A program made the position numbers and the translations under genes. The notes below the pieces were generated by a model. That model did no database searches, was not told where the DNA came from, and saw only the letters and a list, made by a program, of their open reading frames with translations. Below, one piece after another: positions 6,170-9,638 of a DNA stretch of 9,638 nt. How positions within the stretch are numbered: position 1 is the stretch's first letter; the number at the start of each line of letters is the position of its first letter. The stretch comes from Cyanobacteriota bacterium. GTDB taxonomy: Bacteria > Cyanobacteriota > Cyanobacteriia > PCC-6307 > Cyanobiaceae. The DNA is taken from the NCBI GenBank assembly GCA_947463165.1, contig CANHSW010000056.1, positions 1 to 9,638 on the forward strand, read 5' to 3'.

Positions 6170-7272
6170 GGGCTGGTCGACACGCTGCGCCCCTTCCACT
6201 GCACCGAGCCCCGCTTCAAGTTGACGATTGCCAGCAGGAATACGCCGAGAAAGAACAGCACCGGCACCGGAAAGATCAAATTGATCCAACCGAAGCTGCC
6301 CAACCGCCAGCTAATCAGCAGCAGTTGCAGCGCAAAAGCTCCGTAGAGCAGCAAATTGGCCGGCAAACTGCGATCCCCCAGCATTGGCCAGCCCAGCAGC
6401 GCGGCCGGCAGACACCAGGCGGCCCAGAACAGGCCCGACAGCCAGAGCAGCACCGCCACCATGCGCAGCCAGCGCACCTCGGCGGCGGCGGTGGCGAAGT
6501 TTTTGGCGAAGCCCACCACCATGTCCCCCAGGCCACCGGGATACATCCGATAGGCCAGCCGCCCATGGCCGATGTAGGCGCTCACCGGCAGGCCGGCTCG
6601 CTCGTAGTGATGGGCGAGGAACCAGTCCTCCACCACCTTGCCGGCCACCGCCTCATGGCCGCCGATGCGGTCGTAGTCGGCGCGGCTGGTGACCATCGCC
6701 GGGCCAAAGGCCACGCCACCGCCCGGGCCGAGCGTCACCGCCATCAGCCCCACCAGGTTGAACAACACCGAAAGCCGTTCATAGGCCCTTTCGGTGCGGT
6801 GATAGGGCTGCACCGACACCAGGCCCCCCAGCCGCTGATGGCAGGCCAGCAGGGAGGCCAGAAAATCCGGCGCCGGTTCCGTATCGGCATCGAGAAACAC
6901 CAGCAGCTCGGCGCTGGAGGCCGCAACGCCCTGGTGGAGTGCCCAGGTTTTGCCACACCAGCCAGCCGGCAGCGGCGGCGGCTGCACCAGCTTCACCTGG
7001 AGCCGGGGATAGGCCTGGCTGGCGACCGCGGCGGTGCGATCGGTGGAGTGGTCGTCGATCACGATCACCTCCTGGGGCCGAAAACTCTGGCGCGCCAAGC
7101 CCTGCAACAGGTGGGGCAGGGTTGCCTCCTCATTGCGGGCCGGAATCAACACCGCCACCGAGGCTTGGCCCTGGGGCTCCCCGGCCGGCAGCGCTGGCAT
7201 CGGCAGGCAGAGGGCCCAGCCCAAACCCCAACGCACCAGCAGGGAAATGTTGACCAGGCCAAGGTTCACCAT
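6166..7272 (-). CDS. Family 2 glycosyltransferase, CrtQ/CruC-like, membrane-bound
   Basis: In the 368-residue form there is an N-terminal hydrophobic segment (about 5-24), then a GT-A domain with IPARNEE (43-49), VIDDHSTDRT (Asp73, Asp74 for the nucleotide), GWCGKTWA (104-111), the metal-binding FLDADTEP (Asp128, Asp130) and VVEDWFLA (Glu215, Asp216, probable catalytic region). Three C-terminal membrane segments follow (about 271-294, 304-322, 332-351), ending in QWKGR. This organisation and the length are those of CrtQ, the staphyloxanthin glucosyltransferase, and of CruC. ATG 7272 is preferred because GGTGAG lies 7 bases upstream; GTG 7284 and ATG 7278 are in-frame alternatives. With the overlapping acyltransferase it forms a two-step unit that probably glycosylates a carotenoid or related lipid. 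Substrate identity is inferred from the pairing. Confidence 0.82.
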   Translation of the reverse strand: MVNLGLVNISLLVRWGLGWALCLPMPALPAGEPQGQASVAVLIPARNEEATLPHLLQGLARQSFRPQEVIVIDDHSTDRTAAVASQAYPRLQVKLVQPPPLPAGWCGKTWALHQGVAASSAELLVFLDADTEPAPDFLASLLACHQRLGGLVSVQPYHRTERAYERLSVLFNLVGLMAVTLGPGGGVAFGPAMVTSRADYDRIGGHEAVAGKVVEDWFLAHHYERAGLPVSAYIGHGRLAYRMYPGGLGDMVVGFAKNFATAAAEVRWLRMVAVLLWLSGLFWAAWCLPAALLGWPMLGDRSLPANLLLYGAFALQLLLISWRLGSFGWINLIFPVPVLFFLGVFLLAIVNLKRGSVQWKGRSVSTSP

Positions 7273-7279
7273 GGGCATG

Positions 7280-7285
7280 CTCACC
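7280..7285 (-). promoter_or_regulatory. Shine-Dalgarno-like GGTGAG of the glycosyltransferase
   Basis: GGTGAG sits 7 bases before ATG 7272 on the minus strand. It overlaps the alternative GTG start at 7284, which argues for the shorter form. Confidence 0.4.
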
Positions 7286-7305
7286 AGGGGTATGGCTTCA
7301 AGCTG

Positions 7306-7430
7306 AGATTGCCGTGGAGGTGGAGGTTGGGATTTAGAAGATTGGGATTGGGATTGAGATTGGAATTAAGAATAAGATTAATATTAAGATTAAGATTGGA
7401 ATTAGGAAGATTGGGGTTGAGGTTGCGGTT
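7306..7430. repeat. Hexanucleotide degenerate tandem repeat, no C on the plus strand
   Basis: About 20 six-base units related to GATTGG, GATTAA and GAGGTT follow each other; for example ATTGGG, ATTGGG, ATTGAG, ATTGGA, ATTAAG from 7341. From 7314 to 7425 the plus strand has no C at all (112 bases). The array fills almost the whole gap between the hydrolase stop and the glycosyltransferase start, so if the genes are co-transcribed the RNA here would lack G and be unstructured. Read as protein in one minus frame it gives an Asn-Leu repeat. Confidence 0.8.
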
Positions 7431-8038
7431 TAAGGCCGCTTCAATTCTTCGGCCAGTAGTTGAAGCGAAAGGCGATCGTTCAGCAGTTGCGGATGGGTCC
7501 ATACCGGCAACATCTTTTGTGCCCCCACCGGCAGTACGGCACGCCAGCCGGGAACAACTACCAGATCGAGGCCGGAATAAAAGCTGCAGCACTCGATCGA
7601 CTCCAGGCTGGAGAGGTCGCCATTCAGTTGCCGCAACAGGGCACTGCCCTGCTTCAGGTCGGCGATGCCGGCCATCGGCCGGCTCGGCCAGGGCTGGGCC
7701 GTGAGGGTGCCATGGTGCGGGCTCGCCACACTGATGAACCGCCGGGTGCGCCGGTGGCCCCCCAACATCTGGATCCAGGTGCGGGCGATCACCCCACCCA
7801 TCGAGAAACCAAACAGATCGATGGGCTGCTCGGCACCAAAAGCCGCTTCGATCCGGGCTGCCAGCAGGGCGGCGGATTCGGTGATGGGCGTCATGCCAAA
7901 CCGCAGCGGCAGGTCGGGCAGCAGCATGGGGCGCTGCAGCTCGCCCAAATAGGTGAGCAGCCGGTCGAACACCCGAGAGCTGTCGAGCATGCCGTGCACC
8001 AGCACCAGCGGGGTGGGGGAAGCGGGAATAGAAACCAA
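7430..8038 (-). CDS. Alpha/beta hydrolase, lipase/esterase-like
   Basis: In the 202-residue form, LVLVHG (11-16) supplies the oxyanion-hole region, GFSMGG (77-82) the nucleophile elbow with Ser79, LDLVV the acid Asp158 and THPQLL the His182. The triad is complete. SPHHGTL (106-112) is typical of lipases and triacylglycerol-esterase relatives. No signal peptide or membrane anchor is seen, so it is probably cytoplasmic. Substrate is unknown; turnover of lipid or carotenoid esters would fit the neighbours but is only a guess. The annotated start is TTG 8038, the only usual start codon between the in-frame TGA at 8054-8056 and the LVLVHG motif. It has no ribosome site, whereas a strong AGGAGAG stands 7 bases before an in-frame ATC at 8053 (giving KQIALVSIPA), a possible non-standard or mutated start. 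Confidence 0.8.
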   Translation of the reverse strand: MVSIPASPTPLVLVHGMLDSSRVFDRLLTYLGELQRPMLLPDLPLRFGMTPITESAALLAARIEAAFGAEQPIDLFGFSMGGVIARTWIQMLGGHRRTRRFISVASPHHGTLTAQPWPSRPMAGIADLKQGSALLRQLNGDLSSLESIECCSFYSGLDLVVVPGWRAVLPVGAQKMLPVWTHPQLLNDRLSLQLLAEELKRP

Positions 8039-8060
8039 GGCAATCTGCTTGATTCAAAAG

Positions 8061-8067
8061 CTCTCCT
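8061..8067 (-). promoter_or_regulatory. Strong Shine-Dalgarno AGGAGAG upstream of the hydrolase
   Basis: On the minus strand AGGAGAG is followed after CTTTTGA by ATC at 8053, in the hydrolase frame. It is 22 bases from the TTG at 8038, too far for normal use. A TTG at 8057 is only 3 bases away and out of frame. Confidence 0.5.
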
Positions 8068-8128
8068 GGCTGCATTGGCATGAACAGGGGGGAGGGATCC
8101 CCGCCCCAACTAAAACGAGGCCCATAAA

Positions 8129-8152
8129 TAGATGCGACAAGCTAGATGCGAC
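8129..8152. repeat. Short direct repeat at the end of the lmo0937-type gene
   Basis: TAGATGCGAC occurs at 8129-8138 and again at 8143-8152, a 14-base step. On the minus strand one copy covers the last three codons and stop of the lmo0937-type gene and the other lies just after it, so the gene end has been locally duplicated. Confidence 0.55.
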
Positions 8153-8288
8153 GGCCACTGATCAGCCTCAGGAGGATGGCGATAACCGCGACAACCAAGA
8201 GAAGATGAATCAGCCCCCCCAAGGTGAAGGAAGTGACCAGACCCAGCAGCCACAAAACAATCAAAACTACCGCAATAAGCTCAAGCAT
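8142..8288 (-). CDS. lmo0937-family small membrane protein (48 aa)
   Basis: The 48-residue product begins MLELIAVVLIVLWLLG and ends LRLISGRRI. It consists of two hydrophobic segments (about 3-18 and 22-42) with a Gly-Gly turn (GGLIHLLLVVAVIAILL) and a basic tail. This is the pattern and length of the lmo0937-type/DUF5670 membrane proteins found across bacteria, often near stress genes; their function is unknown. The next gene upstream encodes CsbD, another stress-associated family. The ATG at 8288 has no clear ribosome site. A 17-bp tandem repeat begins 21 bases upstream. The 3' end is partly duplicated after the stop. Confidence 0.75.
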   Translation of the reverse strand: MLELIAVVLIVLWLLGLVTSFTLGGLIHLLLVVAVIAILLRLISGRRI

Positions 8289-8308
8289 GGCAATTCAAGA
8301 TAGAGGCT

Positions 8309-8392
8309 GTAGCAAGGTGGAGAATGCAGCAAGGTGGAGATTGCAGCAAGGTGAGGATTGCAGCAAGACGGAGGCTACATAAGACAGAGAAT
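8309..8392. repeat. 17-bp degenerate tandem repeat
   Basis: Units of 17 bases near GCAGCAAGGTGGAGATT lie at 8309-8325, 8326-8342, 8343-8359 and 8360-8376, with a weaker 16-base unit at 8377-8392 and the start of another (GCAACAAGG) after it. The array occupies the gap between the CsbD gene and the lmo0937-type gene, ending 20 bases before the start of the latter in the direction of transcription. Confidence 0.8.
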
Positions 8393-8489
8393 GCAACAAG
8401 GAACATCGCCAGCTGAGCAGCACAGCAGCCATTACCTGGCGTTTCTGTTGAGATATTTCGAGTCTTTTATCGGGAGAATTCCCAAGCAT

Positions 8490-8870
8490 TTAGCTGTGAT
8501 CTTTGGCCTTGCCAGTGGCGGCATCACCAATTTTTTGGGCCACCGATTTTGTGCCCTCCTTAAGGTTTTCGGCGGCATTCATGGCAGAAGCTTGCACCTG
8601 CTTCGCCTTGCCTTTGATCTGGTGGCCGGTATCGCCAGTGAGCTCGCCATAGGCGGATTCGAGCTTACCTTCCACCTGTTTAGCTTTGGCATCAGCTTTG
8701 TTGTCCATGGTTGCGATGGCGATGAGGAAATGGCGGTGATCAACAGGCATGGCTATATCGGGCAGGGTCAGGGCAGATAGGGCCATAGCTGGTAGCGGCA
8801 TCAGCAAAGCGAAGCCAACAACAGTCAGCGCCAGGAAGGAGACAAGACGACGAACCAAACCCGAGCTCAT
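8490..8870 (-). CDS. CsbD-family stress protein with a signal peptide
   Basis: From ATG 8870 the product has 126 residues. Residues 1-30 form a signal peptide: RR at 7-8, a hydrophobic stretch about 9-24, and MPLPAMA with an AMA cleavage site after Ala30. The CsbD domain follows from about 55: AKQVEGKLESAYGELTGD and HQIKGKAKQVQ, then a hydrophilic helical tail rich in Ala, Lys and Gln ending KAKDHS. Classic CsbD proteins are about 60-70 residues, cytosolic and induced by general stress; molecular function is unknown. Here export to the periplasm or thylakoid lumen is predicted. The start at 8870 is favoured by AGGT 8 bases upstream; in-frame ATGs at 8891, 8915 and 9050 are alternatives, and ATG 8708 would give a plain cytosolic CsbD of 72 residues without any ribosome site. 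Confidence 0.8.
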   Translation of the reverse strand: MSSGLVRRLVSFLALTVVGFALLMPLPAMALSALTLPDIAMPVDHRHFLIAIATMDNKADAKAKQVEGKLESAYGELTGDTGHQIKGKAKQVQASAMNAAENLKEGTKSVAQKIGDAATGKAKDHS

Positions 8871-9064
8871 AGCATTTGACCTGGTAATCATGATTTGACT
8901 GCGAATAACGGACATCTGGAAATTTGCCCGCTCGACTCCCGCGAGCCAGAGGCAAGCAATTTGTCGCAACACTTCTCGGGTCATGAGATCGGTGAGGCTT
9001 GGCTTTTTCGAGGCATCCCGATGATGTGAGAATGAATAATTACTGGCCACAAATAACTTTTAAT

Positions 9065-9146
9065 CATGGGCAATAGCTTGGCTGCAAAATACCTGGCCAT
9101 GGGTAATAAGCCGACCTTGAACAATGCCTAGTCATGAATAATGCCC
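9065..9146. repeat. Loose repeat of about 33-35 bp
   Basis: Segments starting CATGGGCAATAG (9065), CATGGGTAATAAG (9098) and CATGAATAATG (9133) follow each other at 33 and 35 bases and share a later part similar to GGCTTG. Similarity is partial, so this may be an old, decayed array. Confidence 0.4.
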
Positions 9147-9255
9147 GGCTTGATTGGGCCTTGATTGGGCCTTTGTTGGGGCCTGATTGGGGCCTGATTG
9201 GGGCCTGATTGGGGCCTGATTGGGCCTTGGTTGCGACTTAACCGGGCCTTGAGCG
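9147..9255. repeat. 11-bp tandem repeat, consensus GGGCCTGATTG
   Basis: Four perfect copies of GGGCCTGATTG stand at 9179-9189, 9190-9200, 9201-9211 and 9212-9222. They are flanked by degenerate copies such as GGCCTTGATTG (9157-9167), GGCCTTTGTTG (9168-9178), GGCCTTGGTTG (9223-9233) and GGCCTTGAGCG (9245-9255). No open frame or gene is associated. Confidence 0.88.
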
Positions 9256-9285
9256 AAACTTGATTTGATTGAAGCTTGACTTTTG

Positions 9286-9403
9286 ATCGAGGCTTTACTT
9301 TTGATCAAGTTGATCGAGGCTTGGCTTGATCGGGGCTGGACTTGATTGAGGCTTTACTTTTGATCGGGTTGACCAAGGCTGGACTTGATCGGGGCTAGAC
9401 CTG
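9286..9403. repeat. Tandem 59-bp direct repeat (two copies)
   Basis: Bases 9286-9344 and 9345-9403 are two adjacent 59-base copies that match at 50 positions by manual alignment. Each contains GAGGCTTTACTTTTGATC and ends in ATCGGGGCTGGACTTG or a close variant. Within each copy a shorter TTGAT-led unit recurs, so the 59-base unit seems to have been built from smaller repeats. Copy one contains the palindrome TTGATCAA (9301-9308). Confidence 0.82.
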
Positions 9404-9638
9404 ATGAGACTGGGCTGTTTAATCACAAGTAAAGCCTAAGAATCCCACCTGCTCAAACGGCGACATCGCCCAGAAATGCTGCACTTATGAGCCTCAATCC
9501 GCCAGGTCCCATGCAGAGAAATAGGCGCAGCTAAACTTCCAGGTATTACAAGAGCAATCAAGCTGGGTTCCAATAGTTAGGCACCGGAAAAGATTGCCTA
9601 TTCCGCTCGCCAGAGCAAGGGTCAAGCCCGTTGCCGGC
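9404..9638. other. No gene recognised at the right end
   Basis: No long open frame with a start codon and no recognisable protein motif, RNA gene or clear hairpin was found. A minus-strand frame open for about 48 codons from the right edge has no recognisable motif. A gene edge or a mobile-element end continuing past base 9638 cannot be excluded. Confidence 0.4.

Noticed and set aside
6325..7704. Long plus-strand open frame (459 codons) opposite the glycosyltransferase
   Set aside because: It is the antisense of a clear family 2 glycosyltransferase, is His/Gln/Arg-rich with no motif, and crosses the hexamer repeat as a Leu-Arg run.
7281..8081. Minus-strand open frame of 266 codons ending in an Asn-Leu repeat
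   Set aside because: It overlaps the hydrolase in another frame. The hydrolase frame carries a full catalytic triad, while this one shows no motif and ends in translated tandem repeat.
8892..9050. N-terminal extension of the CsbD protein up to ATG 9050
   Set aside because: The extra residues precede an already complete signal peptide, are unlike a coding sequence, and an AGGT ribosome-like site favours ATG 8870.
9147..9403. CRISPR array or attachment site
   Set aside because: Units are adjacent without spacers, too short (11 bp) or only two copies (59 bp), and no cas gene or integrase is in the window.

Overview
The window looks like a chromosomal segment of a GC-rich picocyanobacterium (Cyanobium or freshwater Synechococcus type). 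This is inferred from gene content: a Nif11-type small protein, the N terminus of a DUF2887 (Rpn-like) protein of a kind common in cyanobacteria, a Tat-type rhodanese beside a YeeE/YedE transporter, an exported CsbD protein and GC-rich codon use. No rRNA, tRNA, CRISPR array or complete insertion sequence is visible.

Left part (1-3001). A DUF2887 gene runs off the left edge on the minus strand. After about 450 bases with only a possible coding remnant comes a 54-residue Nif11-family gene on the plus strand, with a TTG start and no core peptide. Converging on it is a minus-strand operon read right to left: a Tat-signal double-domain rhodanese, a 48-residue lipoprotein-like peptide, and a YeeE/YedE sulfur-compound transporter. 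The peptide starts 6 bases after the rhodanese stop and overlaps the transporter start by 4 bases (GTGA). Together they suggest handling of thiosulfate or sulfane sulfur at the cell envelope.

Centre (3002-7284). A divergent intergenic region ends in a 12-bp tandem repeat directly before a 729-residue GH3 beta-glucosidase (plus strand). The 3' end of that gene overlaps by 31 bases the end of a minus-strand pair joined by an ATGA overlap: a family 2 glycosyltransferase of the CrtQ/CruC type and a small membrane acyltransferase of the CrtO(staphyloxanthin)/CruD type. These two probably glycosylate and then acylate a carotenoid or similar lipid.

Right part (7285-9638). More minus-strand genes follow: an alpha/beta hydrolase (lipase-like, intact Ser-Asp-His triad) with an odd start region, a 48-residue lmo0937-type membrane protein, and a CsbD-family protein carrying a signal peptide. 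The last ~750 bases have no recognisable gene and are largely built of degenerate tandem repeats.

The most unusual feature is that several intergenic gaps carry their own short degenerate tandem repeat, each with a different unit: 12 bp before the GH3 gene, 6 bp (with no C on the plus strand for 112 bases) between hydrolase and glycosyltransferase, 17 bp between the lmo0937-type and CsbD genes, and about 33, 11 and 59 bp in the right-hand region. Three or four small genes (Nif11, the 48-residue lipoprotein-like peptide, the lmo0937 protein and possibly a remnant at 173-334) are easily missed by a length cut-off.
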